This document shows, piece after piece, positions 8,215 through 16,724 of a stretch of 48,936 bases of DNA; within the stretch, counting starts at the first letter, position 1; every line of letters begins with the position of its first letter. The translations under genes and the position numbers were made by a program. The notes under the pieces are model-generated. The model ran no database searches, was not told where the DNA came from, and saw only the letters and a list, made by a program, of their open reading frames with translations. Source of the DNA: SAR324 cluster bacterium (lineage in GTDB: Bacteria; SAR324; XYD2-FULL-50-16); the NCBI GenBank assembly GCA_028282885.1, contig JANQGX010000014.1, forward strand, positions 1-48,936, given 5' to 3'.

Positions 8215-9663
8215 TTAAAACTGATCGCAGGTTTCACACATGGCCATTTTGAGACATCGATTCAGAGCACAGTTAGTGTATTTCCCCTTCAGTCCCAAAA
8301 CCACCCGTTCCATATGGGCAGATCTTGAGCCCTTTACCCCGATAATCGTATCAGCATCCGTCATCTTCGCAAGATTGTCGATTAACTCCTGGATTGTTTC
8401 AAAATAACTGAGGCGAAGTCCCGGATATCGATCCTGTAAAAGTGGCAATAGTATTTGTCCAGTATCTCCACCCAGAAAGAGGTGCGACAAACCATCGGGA
8501 ATTCTTTCAATGATATAGCTCCCACTTTCTGACAGATCATCATCAAGCTCAGCCAGATTCCCCACCACCCCTAAAGTTTGCTTCATTTGCAGGGAAGTAA
8601 TCAGCTTCAGCATAGCTATCACCGACTCGGGATTGCCATTATAGGTGTCATCCAGAATCAAAACCTCATTAATTCCTCTTGAGAAAATGGCACGGCCCTT
8701 CTCATAGGGAAGTGAACCGATACCGGTTCTGATCTGCTCCCAATTCAGTCCCAGGTGATAACAAACCGCAATAATAGCCGCCAGCAATTCTCCAACATAG
8801 TCCCCCAACCGGGGAACAGTGACAGTTTTGCTTCCATCGGGGGTTTCGAATCTGATATCCTGACTTCTACTCTCCGGATCAACTTTCAGGCATTGCCAGG
8901 AGAAATCGGGTGAACCTTCTCCAAAATAGGTCCAGTTGCCATCCGGCAGAAAGTTCTTCAACCGTTCGTCACCAAAAGGGATCAGTGAAATCGCATTATT
9001 TCGCTGATGTTTGAACAGCTCAAGTTTAGCTCTGTAGATATCATCCAGTCCTCTGAATTTTCCCAGATGCGCATGACCTACATTCAATAGAACGGAAATA
9101 TCCGCAGGAGCGATGGCAGATAAAGCAGTCAGTTCTCCCGGACCGGATGTCCCCATTTCCAGAATCAGGAGATCATGTTTTTCTTCAATACCAAGTATCG
9201 TGATAGGACAACCAATGTGATTGTTAAAACTGCCAATATTGGTCAGCAGATTGCGATGACCGTTGACAATGTGTTTCATCCACTCTTTTGTGGTCGTTTT
9301 GCCGGAAGAACCGGTGATATTGACGATTTGTCCCTTAAAACCTTTGATCAAATCAGCCGCAATTCCATGTAACGCCTCCATGGTGTCGTTGACCTGCAGT
9401 ATTGCCTTGTTACCGACCCCGGGTACCGTTTTTTCAACGATAATCAACTTGATATGTGATTCTTCAAGTTGATTCAGGTACTGATGACCATCGCTGTTTT
9501 CTCCCTGCCAGGCAAAGAAGATATCGGCATTTCCCAATGCTCTTGTATCAAATGCGCCTCCTTTAAGAGAAATGTCCGGATATTGGGGTGGGGTAATCCA
9601 GTTTCCTCCCGTGAGTTCCTGAATGGATTGAAAGGTTAGCAACTTGTTTTTAAGTTCAGTCAT
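8215..9663 (-). CDS. murF: UDP-MurNAc-tripeptide-D-Ala-D-Ala ligase, Cys-tailed
   Basis: MurF joins D-Ala-D-Ala to the UDP-MurNAc tripeptide in the cytoplasm using ATP. Three Mur ligase domains are visible: N-terminal substrate domain (FFAWQGENSDGH), central ATPase (NITGSSGKTTTKE, LEMGTSGPGEL, NVGHAHLGKF) and C-terminal domain (DDTYNGNPES, KGSRSAHMERVV). The last 22 residues are unusual: four cysteines spaced C-x4-C-x5-C-x2-C follow the normal end of the fold. The gene is downstream of dinB (75-nt gap) and converges on the PBP1A gene. The ATG at 9663 has no clear ribosome site. The family call is firm; the role of the Cys tail is unknown. Confidence 0.92.
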   Translation of the reverse strand: MTELKNKLLTFQSIQELTGGNWITPPQYPDISLKGGAFDTRALGNADIFFAWQGENSDGHQYLNQLEESHIKLIIVEKTVPGVGNKAILQVNDTMEALHGIAADLIKGFKGQIVNITGSSGKTTTKEWMKHIVNGHRNLLTNIGSFNNHIGCPITILGIEEKHDLLILEMGTSGPGELTALSAIAPADISVLLNVGHAHLGKFRGLDDIYRAKLELFKHQRNNAISLIPFGDERLKNFLPDGNWTYFGEGSPDFSWQCLKVDPESRSQDIRFETPDGSKTVTVPRLGDYVGELLAAIIAVCYHLGLNWEQIRTGIGSLPYEKGRAIFSRGINEVLILDDTYNGNPESVIAMLKLITSLQMKQTLGVVGNLAELDDDLSESGSYIIERIPDGLSHLFLGGDTGQILLPLLQDRYPGLRLSYFETIQELIDNLAKMTDADTIIGVKGSRSAHMERVVLGLKGKYTNCALNRCLKMAMCETCDQF

Positions 9664-9738
9664 TGTCTATAATAATCGGTATAATAATAAAATTGAATGG
9701 GTTCGAACCATTTAAGCCGGTCGGAGAGATTTTTTGGA

Positions 9739-10863
9739 TCAACCCGATCCCATAATTTCCAGCAGATCAAACATATCCAGTTGTCGGTTCAAAGAAACAT
9801 CTTCTTTTTCTTCGTCGGCAAAATTAGAAACCGACAAGCCCAGCAGGCGTACCCTCTTGCCGGGATACTCTGCCTCAGTCACTTCAGCAAGTTTCTTGTG
9901 GGCGAGCTTTGAAATCATTGCATCATCCAAAATTCCTTGTTGCAGGGTGATACTTCTGGTGATCTGATGAAAATCGTGAAACTTGACTTTCAGTCCCAGG
10001 GTTCTGGCACGACTGTCTTTCTTCCTCATTCTTTTGGATAAACCTTCTGCCAGTCGATCCAGCTCACTTTTGAGTTCGGTTCCATATAGATAATCCTCCT
10101 TGAAGGTGTTCTCAATTCCCAGGGACTTTCTCTCCCTATAGCTTGAGACAGGTCTGTGATCGATCCCCCGGATGATCTGGTAAAGATAGTGCCCGAATTT
10201 CCCAAAATGATTTTTAAGATAGTCCTCCGGTTTTTCAAAAAGCTGAAACCCCTTTTCGATCCCCAGAGATTGGAGTTTGGAATTTGTCACTTTTCCCACT
10301 CCAGGGATCTTCTTAACGTCCATTTCCCTGAGGAAATCTGCTGAATTGTCCGGGGTAATCACAAAGAGCCCGTCAGGTTTTCTTTCATCCGAAGCGATCT
10401 TGGCCAGAAATTTGTTGTATGAAATGCCTGCAGAACCGGTCAATCCGGTTTCATTGAGAATGTCTTTCTTTATTCTCTGGGCCACCCAAGTTGCGGACGG
10501 ACAGTCGATGTGATTTATCGTCACATCCAGCCACGCTTCATCCAAGGATAACGGTTCTATAATATCTGTGTATACTCGAAATATCTCATGAATCTGCCGT
10601 GAAACCTCCTGATACCTATGGAATCGCGGTTTAACAAAAACTGCCTTCGGACAAAGCCTGTAAGCTCTTGAACAAGGCATGGCCGATCGAATTCCAAATT
10701 TCCGCGCCTCATAGCTCGCAGCCGAAACGACGCCACGACTTTGCGGGCTTCCCCCAACAATGACCGGTTTACCCTGAAGATCGGGATTGTCCTTCATTTC
10801 AACGGAAGCATAAAAAGCATCCATATCCAGATGGATGATTTTTCTTACCAGCGGATCGGACAT
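9739..10863 (-). CDS. dinB: DNA polymerase IV (Y-family)
   Basis: A translesion polymerase lacking proofreading. The palm motif is HLDMDAFYASVE, the second acidic pair is in PLSLDEAWLDV, and the steric-gate region and the GSAGISYNKFLAKIASD and KKIPGVGK (helix-hairpin-helix) blocks are intact. The little-finger domain follows, and the C-terminus has QLDMFDLL, a good match to the sliding-clamp-binding motif. ATG 10863 is used because RKIIHLDMD should lie near the N-terminus; the open frame extends 37 codons upstream without similarity. A TTCTTGACA sequence (10883-10875) lies just before this ATG. I saw no clear LexA box. Probably co-transcribed with murF. Confidence 0.93.
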   Translation of the reverse strand: MSDPLVRKIIHLDMDAFYASVEMKDNPDLQGKPVIVGGSPQSRGVVSAASYEARKFGIRSAMPCSRAYRLCPKAVFVKPRFHRYQEVSRQIHEIFRVYTDIIEPLSLDEAWLDVTINHIDCPSATWVAQRIKKDILNETGLTGSAGISYNKFLAKIASDERKPDGLFVITPDNSADFLREMDVKKIPGVGKVTNSKLQSLGIEKGFQLFEKPEDYLKNHFGKFGHYLYQIIRGIDHRPVSSYRERKSLGIENTFKEDYLYGTELKSELDRLAEGLSKRMRKKDSRARTLGLKVKFHDFHQITRSITLQQGILDDAMISKLAHKKLAEVTEAEYPGKRVRLLGLSVSNFADEEKEDVSLNRQLDMFDLLEIMGSG

Positions 10864-11157
10864 GTATAATGATGTGTCAAGAATCAAAATCGTTAGATTG
10901 TAGAGCCCGGTATCGGCTGTTTGCGATCCGGTTAAGCCAGCCAGGTTTTCACCCATTCTGCAAGAATCCGGCATATTTGTCTATTATTACAGCTTTCCCC
11001 GAATATCACTTTTTATGAAACTCAATTCTTTCCCAATTAAAAAAGACCCAGCTCCACCTGTCAAAAAGTGACATTTCATTTTACCTTTGAATTATTTGTA
11101 CAAAGAGCACATACCGGTTACATCTTCCCTTTTTATCGGGCACCAGGAAAGGTATAA
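10864..11157. other. Intergenic region between dinB and the leuC leader
   Basis: No gene is supported. It has a short inverted repeat TGTCA-AAAAG-TGACA (11059-11073) followed by a T-rich stretch, and a TATAAA at 11153-11158 without a good -35, just before the first paired element of the leuC leader. The promoter for leuC could not be placed with confidence. Confidence 0.3.
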
Positions 11158-11388
11158 AAGCCTTGTTTGAAAGACTGCAAATTGCGCATCATCGGATTTC
11201 TTTTTATTTAATCCGTCTGGACAAGGCTTGACAGTTCGGGAGATAATATTTTTGAGCTGTTGTGCCAACAATCTGCAAACGGTTCTCCAAGCTCAAAAGA
11301 TACGTCGGTTCGAGTAAAAATTCTGACACTGAAACATACCGAATTAATGAGGATTCGTTGACAGATGATTAACATCCTCATTTCATAA
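11158..11388 (+). promoter_or_regulatory. Candidate structured leader of the leucine operon
   Basis: Three successive perfect 9-bp inverted repeats precede leuC. Stem A: AAGCCTTGT (11158-11166) with ACAAGGCTT (11221-11229), enclosing CGGATT/AATCCG (11193-11198 and 11210-11215). Stem B: TTTTGAGCT (11250-11258) with AGCTCAAAA (11290-11298), enclosing GTTG-TGC-CAAC. Stem C: AATGAGGAT (11346-11354) with ATCCTCATT (11374-11382). A tiny ORF, ATG 11365 to TAA 11388, reads MINILIS and overlaps stem C, whose 5' arm contains GAGGA. There is no T-box consensus and no U-tract terminator. The layout suggests RNA-level or operator control of leucine synthesis, but this is inference. Confidence 0.4.
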
Positions 11389-11435
11389 CAGATATTAAAG
11401 AGATCACAACTGACTCTACCTGTAAGAAGGACACG

Positions 11436-12836
11436 ATGACAAAAACACTATACGAGAAAATATGGGAATCTCACGTCGTTACTGAGGAGGCAGGTGAAAC
11501 CCCATTGCTGTACATAGACCGACACCTGGTTCATGAAGTCACCAGCCCGCAAGCATTCAACGGCTTGAAAATCGCTAAAAGAGATATCAGACGTCCGGCC
11601 AGCATTCTTGCCACCATGGACCATTGTGTTCCCACCAAAGATAAAGATGCGCCTATTCAGGACACGGTCGCTAAAAGGCAACTGGAAACACTCGAAAAAA
11701 ACTGTCGGGAACATAACCTGACGCTTTATAACATGTCTCATCCCAGCAACGGTATTATCCACGTGATTGCACCGGAGCAGGGTTTCATTTTTCCGGGAAT
11801 GACTGTCGTCTGCGGCGATAGCCATACCGCAACCCATGGCGCATTCGGATCATTGGCTTTCGGGATCGGAACTTCGGAAGTGGAACATGTTATGGCAACT
11901 CAAACCCTGCAGCAGGCAAAAGCCAAAACCATGTTAGTAAGAGTTGAGGGCGATCTCCCCAAAGCCTCAACTGCAAAAGATATCGCCCTTGCCGTTATTG
12001 GTAAAATCGGAACGGCTGGTGGAACAGGACACATTATCGAATTTGCCGGATCAGCCATCCGCGCACTCAGCATGGAAAGCCGCATGACACTCTGCAACAT
12101 GGCTATAGAAGCTGGCGCAAGAAGCGGTATGATCGCCCCCGACCAGACCACATTTGATTACCTGAAAGGTCGGCCTTATACTCCGCAAGGCGAGGAATGG
12201 GACAAAGCCGTGGCATATTGGAAAACCCTTGCCACAGACGAAGGAGCCAAATTTGATTGTGTAGTGGAATTAGATGCTGGCACCATCGCTCCGCAAGTAA
12301 CATGGGGAACTTCACCTGGCCAGGTCGCCCAGGTTGACGAAGTTGTGCCCAATCCCGATAATTTCGCAAACACTGACGAACAAAAAGCCTGTCGCAATGC
12401 TTTGGCGTATATGGGATTGGAACCGGGCACAAAACTGGCTGATATCCCCGTCGACTATGTTTTCATCGGATCTTGCACAAATTCCAGAATAGAGGATATG
12501 CGACTTGCCGCACAAACGGCAAAAGGCAAATCAGTTTCAGAAAGGGTGACAGCAATTGTAGTTCCCGGATCCTACCCGGTTAAACTTCAGGCAGAAGCGG
12601 AAGGGTTGGATAAAGTGTTCACAGACGCAGGTTTTGAGTGGCGGGAGCCGGGTTGCTCCATGTGCCTTGCCATGAATAACGATAGGTTGGAGCCGGGTCA
12701 ACGCTGTGCATCCACATCCAACAGAAACTTTGAGGGCCGACAGGGAAAGGGAGCGAGAACTCATTTGGTGTCACCGGTAATGGCCGCGGCAGCGGCTATA
12801 GAAGGCAGATTTGTGGATATCAGAAACTGGCAGTGA
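11436..12836 (+). CDS. leuC: 3-isopropylmalate dehydratase large subunit
   Basis: LeuC, with LeuD, isomerises 2-isopropylmalate to 3-isopropylmalate in leucine synthesis and carries a [4Fe-4S] cluster. The three cluster ligands are C347 (GSCTNSR), C407 and C410 (GCSMCLAMN). Other family blocks are [20 protein letters not shown], and [13 protein letters not shown]. At 466 aa it is the normal length for the bacterial LeuC. AGAAGGA lies 4 nt before ATG 11436. It is the first gene of a leuC-leuD-leuA plus-strand run and follows an unusual structured leader. Confidence 0.96.
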   Translation: MTKTLYEKIWESHVVTEEAGETPLLYIDRHLVHEVTSPQAFNGLKIAKRDIRRPASILATMDHCVPTKDKDAPIQDTVAKRQLETLEKNCREHNLTLYNMSHPSNGIIHVIAPEQGFIFPGMTVVCGDSHTATHGAFGSLAFGIGTSEVEHVMATQTLQQAKAKTMLVRVEGDLPKASTAKDIALAVIGKIGTAGGTGHIIEFAGSAIRALSMESRMTLCNMAIEAGARSGMIAPDQTTFDYLKGRPYTPQGEEWDKAVAYWKTLATDEGAKFDCVVELDAGTIAPQVTWGTSPGQVAQVDEVVPNPDNFANTDEQKACRNALAYMGLEPGTKLADIPVDYVFIGSCTNSRIEDMRLAAQTAKGKSVSERVTAIVVPGSYPVKLQAEAEGLDKVFTDAGFEWREPGCSMCLAMNNDRLEPGQRCASTSNRNFEGRQGKGARTHLVSPVMAAAAAIEGRFVDIRNWQ

Positions 12837-12929
12837 TCTCGATCTGCTTTGGCCTGATGAATGCCGATTCCCGGGCGGCACAGTTACAAGAAGAGACATA
12901 ACCAAAAGTAAACAATCACCAGGATAAAC

Positions 12930-13547
12930 ATGGAACCTTTTGTAAAACACACCGGTATCGCAGCACTTTTAAACAGACAGAACGTTGATACCGATCAGAT
13001 CATTCCCAAACAGTTTCTCACCAAAATCGAAAAAACCGGGTTTGGGCAACACCTCTTTCACGATTGGCGGTTTCTTGCAGACGGGAAAGACAATCCGGAT
13101 TTCGAACTGAATCATCCGGCCTTCAAGGGAGCTACCGTTCTGGTTGCCGGAGACAACTTTGGATGTGGCTCCTCAAGAGAACATGCCCCATGGGCATTGT
13201 TGGATTATGGATTCAAGGTAATCATATCAACAAGCTTTGCCGATATTTTCTTTAACAACTGTTTTAAGAACGGTATCCTACCTATAAAAGTTGACGAAGG
13301 AGCCCTCGAATCGCTAATGACCGAAATCGAAAGCAACAGAGGATCTGCTTTGACTATTGATCTGGAAGAGCAGATCATTTCCTCTCCTGGTGGTTTGGGA
13401 ATTGGATTTGACATTGATGCCTTTCGCAAGGAGAATCTGCTGAAAGGAATGGATCAGATTGCATGGTCTTTACAGTATGTTGCAAAGATAAACGAGTTTG
13501 AAAAAAAGCAGGCATCAACACAACCTTGGCTTTGGAATCACGACTGA
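12930..13547 (+). CDS. leuD: 3-isopropylmalate dehydratase small subunit
   Basis: LeuD supplies the swivelling substrate-specificity domain of isopropylmalate isomerase. Recognisable blocks are RQNVDTDQIIPKQFL and FGCGSSREHAPWAL. The 205-aa length is typical. AGGA lies about 7 nt before ATG 12930. It is 93 nt downstream of leuC and 78 nt upstream of leuA; the spacer with leuC holds no gene. Co-expression with leuC is expected because the two form one enzyme. Confidence 0.96.
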   Translation: MEPFVKHTGIAALLNRQNVDTDQIIPKQFLTKIEKTGFGQHLFHDWRFLADGKDNPDFELNHPAFKGATVLVAGDNFGCGSSREHAPWALLDYGFKVIISTSFADIFFNNCFKNGILPIKVDEGALESLMTEIESNRGSALTIDLEEQIISSPGGLGIGFDIDAFRKENLLKGMDQIAWSLQYVAKINEFEKKQASTQPWLWNHD

Positions 13548-13625
13548 ATTCCGAGCCGGGAATAATCAACTGAATTCCCTGTTTACGGGATCGGTCGCCT
13601 ATTCCCAAATACCGTTTTGAAAGAT

Positions 13626-15170
13626 ATGAAAGCAGGTACCTATGCTGTAGAAATCCTCGACACTACCCTCAGAGACGGCGAACAGACTCAAGGCGTCTCC
13701 TTTTCGCCAGCAGAAAAAGCCAATATCGCCAAAGCTCTTTTACAGCATCTTCGAGTCAATCGAATCGAAATAGCATCCGCGCTGGCATCAGAGAGAGATA
13801 AGGAAGCAGTCAACAACATAACGAGTTGGGCTGATTCCAAGGATTTTCTTCACCGGGTTGAAATCCTCGGATTCGTGGACCACAAAAAAAGCGCGGATTG
13901 GATTCGCGAGTCGGGTGCGACAGTAGTGAACCTGCTAGCCAAGGGAAGCGAGAAGCATTGTCGTCAACAACTCGGAAAGACGCTCAAGCAACATATCGCA
14001 GACATAAAAAAAACCGTGAACTACTCCTTGAAACAGGGATTGGCCGTTAATGTTTACTTGGAGGACTGGTCAAATGGTTACCGGGAAAGCCCCGACTATG
14101 TATTTGAGTTAATGGATGCAATTTCCAAATTGAATATCGGACACTATATGTTGCCGGATACCTTGGGTATACTGTCGCCCAACCAGGTGTACGACAGCCT
14201 TTCCGATATGGTGAAGCGCTATCCCTCTTTGAATTTTGACTTTCATCCGCATAACGACTATGGCTTAGCCACGGCCAACGCCCTGATGGCTGTCAGGGCC
14301 GGAATAAGGTGCTTACATTGCACTATCAATTGCCTTGGTGAAAGAGCGGGTAATGCATCCATGGCGGAAGTAGTGGTCAATCTCAAAGATCGCATGGGTG
14401 CTGATCTTACGGTGGAAGAGACGCATTTAATGCGGTTAAGTAATATGGTTTCATCTTTTTCCGGGAAAAGGGTTTCGGAAAATACCCCGATTGTCGGAGA
14501 AGACGTGTTTACCCAGACAGCCGGAATCCATGCTGACGGTGATAAGAAAGGCGGATTATACCTCAGCATGTTGAAAGCGGAACGCTTTAAGCGCAAACAC
14601 AGTTATGCTCTGGGCAAGCTTAGCGGGAAAGCATCTCTGGATAATAAACTGGAGGAACTGGGTCTGCATCTTTCAGATGTGAATCGGAATAAGGTATTAA
14701 AAAGGGTCATCGAGCTTGGGGAATCCAAAAAGCAAATCACCACGGAAGATCTCCCCATCATCATTGCGGACGTGCTGGAAACCGAGGACTATAACTATAT
14801 TCAGTTATTGAGCTGCACCGTAACCAGTGGTCTCAATCTGGAGTCGACAGCCAGTATCCATATACAGATCGGGGAGGAACGATTTACTTCATCAGGCGGT
14901 GGCAATGGAGGTTATCATGCCTTTATGGTTGCCACGAAAAAGGTTTTGGACAAACAGAAGATCGACTTTCCAAAACTAATTGATTATGAAACTAAAATTC
15001 CTCGTGGTGGAGAAACCAGCGCCCTGGTGGATTGTATAATCACTTGGCATGACGGGGAAAAGAGTTTTAAAACCAGGGGGGTTCATTCAGACCAGGTAGT
15101 TGCCGCAGTTGAAGCAACGATGAAGATGTTGAATCTCCATTTACACGCCCAAGTTACCATTGCTCAATAG
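13626..15170 (+). CDS. leuA: 2-isopropylmalate synthase-type enzyme with regulatory domain
   Basis: Condenses acetyl-CoA with 2-oxoisovalerate at the first committed step of leucine synthesis; a related 2-oxoacid substrate is possible. The HMGL-like TIM barrel (about 8-290) has LDTTLRDGEQTQG and the metal-binding HxH in DFHPHNDYG; the catalytic-loop region GERAGNASMAEV and GIHADGD follow. Residues about 370-510 form a LeuA-type allosteric domain with the Gly-rich SSGGGNGGYHAF. ATG 13626 is preferred over a TTG three codons earlier. The sequence (for example VYLEDWSNG, VFTQTAGIHADGD) reads like the LeuA variant I associate with Bacteroidota leucine operons rather than enteric LeuA; that affinity is from memory and needs a tree. 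Confidence 0.85.
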   Translation: MKAGTYAVEILDTTLRDGEQTQGVSFSPAEKANIAKALLQHLRVNRIEIASALASERDKEAVNNITSWADSKDFLHRVEILGFVDHKKSADWIRESGATVVNLLAKGSEKHCRQQLGKTLKQHIADIKKTVNYSLKQGLAVNVYLEDWSNGYRESPDYVFELMDAISKLNIGHYMLPDTLGILSPNQVYDSLSDMVKRYPSLNFDFHPHNDYGLATANALMAVRAGIRCLHCTINCLGERAGNASMAEVVVNLKDRMGADLTVEETHLMRLSNMVSSFSGKRVSENTPIVGEDVFTQTAGIHADGDKKGGLYLSMLKAERFKRKHSYALGKLSGKASLDNKLEELGLHLSDVNRNKVLKRVIELGESKKQITTEDLPIIIADVLETEDYNYIQLLSCTVTSGLNLESTASIHIQIGEERFTSSGGGNGGYHAFMVATKKVLDKQKIDFPKLIDYETKIPRGGETSALVDCIITWHDGEKSFKTRGVHSDQVVAAVEATMKMLNLHLHAQVTIAQ

Positions 15171-15299
15171 GTATTAGGTAACATTGAAGGTGTGGAAAAT
15201 TCTTTCTTGAGTTACTGGCCATAATAAAGTTACAGTAAAAAACCGGTCGGGATAATGCCCTTACCAAACCTCTTGTAACCGCTAAACAATTGAGTATTC

Positions 15300-16706
15300 A
15301 TGCAAGAAGAAGAGATCTTTCCAAATACGGAGATTGAGGATTTAAAGCCGGGAATGATGATAACGGCATATACAAAATTCGAGAGCAAATACAAGTCAGT
15401 GGATGAGAAGACCTGTCAGTTTTTACAACACAACTTCAGAAAGACCAGGGTTACCATTATCCGTGACAACGATGAACACGAGATTCCAATCGAATCCCTG
15501 AGGATTGGTGATAATGTTAGAAAAATCTTCGATTTCCCACCCGAGTTGAAAAAACTGCAGGTTATCAATGAGAAACTTGTTCAGGCGCTAAAGGCTAGGG
15601 GATTTCTGGCCTTCGACGTCAAGCAGCCGACTTTGGAAAAGGAAGAACGGAAAGAGCTCAAGAACGCAATCGATACTGTGAAACGCTCCCTCACCGCATC
15701 CGAGAAAAAAGAACACTATAAAAAAGCAAAGCGGGATGCTGAAAAATTCGTCCATGAGTTGAAGGAAAATGTAACTACCCGCCAGCAGACCTCCAAGGCG
15801 ATTGAGAATATCATGGATGATGCCCGGAGAGGAAAAATCAATTATGACGGCATTATCGAATATGTTGATGAAATCACCAAACATGCTTCCGCAGAAGCCA
15901 TGTCCGCTATTGTCAGTTTAAAGCAGAGTGACCAGACTTATGATCACTGCGTTGACGTTGGCGTGATCTTTCAATCTTCATATTATAAAATCAAGGATAA
16001 AAAGCAGGCCAAAAGCATCTTCGAGACAAAAAACAAAGCCCTGCTTGCAGCTTTTTTACATGATTTCGGCAAATCCAAGATTCCCAAGGATATTCTGGAC
16101 AGTACCGTGCGTTTTGATCGGGAAAGCCGGGAAATGAAACTGATGGAGTCACATCCCAAATTCGGTGCGGAGCTTCTTTCGGGAATGAATATGTCCAACA
16201 ATATTATTAACATGGCCTACTATCACCATGTCAAACAGGATACCTCAATGAATTCCTGCTATCCGAAAGAAGTACCTTATGATCAGGTGATATATGAAAC
16301 CCGGCTTTTATCAATCATTGACGCCTACCAGGCCCTTGTGGGAAGAAGGAAATATAAAAAGTCATGGAATCCACCGGCTGCCATTCGTTACATTGATGCT
16401 TTAGCGGGGGTGGAATTTGACATCGATACTTGGAGTGATTTTATCAGTGTGGTTGGACTGTATCCAAAAGGATCTCTAGTGCAACTGAATGATAACTCAA
16501 CCGGTTTTGTCATGAGCATCCCTTCGGATGATTTGAACAGGCCCCAAGTGGCCATTGTACGAAATGCAGCAGGGGAAGATCTTGAACATCACACCTTGGT
16601 AGACCTGGAACTGGAGCAGGAATTGGAAATTGTCAAGGATCTGGATATTGAAGAGACCTTCGGAGCAGATGCCTTGAATGTTTTCTCCAGCATCCAGATT
16701 ACCTGA
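15300..16706 (+). CDS. HD-GYP-related phosphohydrolase with altered GYP motif
   Basis: Looks like a cytoplasmic HD-GYP-family protein, a group that often hydrolyses cyclic di-GMP. The N-terminal third resembles the small beta-rich domain found ahead of many HD-GYP domains, followed by a charged helical region (about 100-190). The HD pair is in AFLHDFGKSKIPKDIL (about residues 252-267), and YYHHVKQD follows at about 307-314. Where the family has DGxGYP this protein has DTSMNSCYP, so the GYP signature is degenerate. IDAYQALVGRRKYKKSW matches the later family block. It lies 129 bp after leuA and may be transcribed separately. It converges on leuB with an 18-bp gap. Confidence 0.8.
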   Translation: MQEEEIFPNTEIEDLKPGMMITAYTKFESKYKSVDEKTCQFLQHNFRKTRVTIIRDNDEHEIPIESLRIGDNVRKIFDFPPELKKLQVINEKLVQALKARGFLAFDVKQPTLEKEERKELKNAIDTVKRSLTASEKKEHYKKAKRDAEKFVHELKENVTTRQQTSKAIENIMDDARRGKINYDGIIEYVDEITKHASAEAMSAIVSLKQSDQTYDHCVDVGVIFQSSYYKIKDKKQAKSIFETKNKALLAAFLHDFGKSKIPKDILDSTVRFDRESREMKLMESHPKFGAELLSGMNMSNNIINMAYYHHVKQDTSMNSCYPKEVPYDQVIYETRLLSIIDAYQALVGRRKYKKSWNPPAAIRYIDALAGVEFDIDTWSDFISVVGLYPKGSLVQLNDNSTGFVMSIPSDDLNRPQVAIVRNAAGEDLEHHTLVDLELEQELEIVKDLDIEETFGADALNVFSSIQIT

Positions 16707-16724
16707 TGTTTGAACTGAATACGT

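Noticed and set aside
9704..9722. tRNA T-arm-like hairpin AATGG-GTTCGAA-CCATT between murF and dinB
   Set aside because: No acceptor, D or anticodon arms fit around it on either strand; it is only a 5-bp hairpin.
11228..11256. TTGACA at 11228-11233 as a leuC promoter
   Set aside because: No acceptable -10 hexamer at 15-19 bp; the TTGACA is part of the stem A 3' arm.
10975..11435. T-box or classical attenuator before leuC
   Set aside because: No AGGGUGGNACCGCG-type T-box sequence and no stem followed by a U tract before the leuC start.
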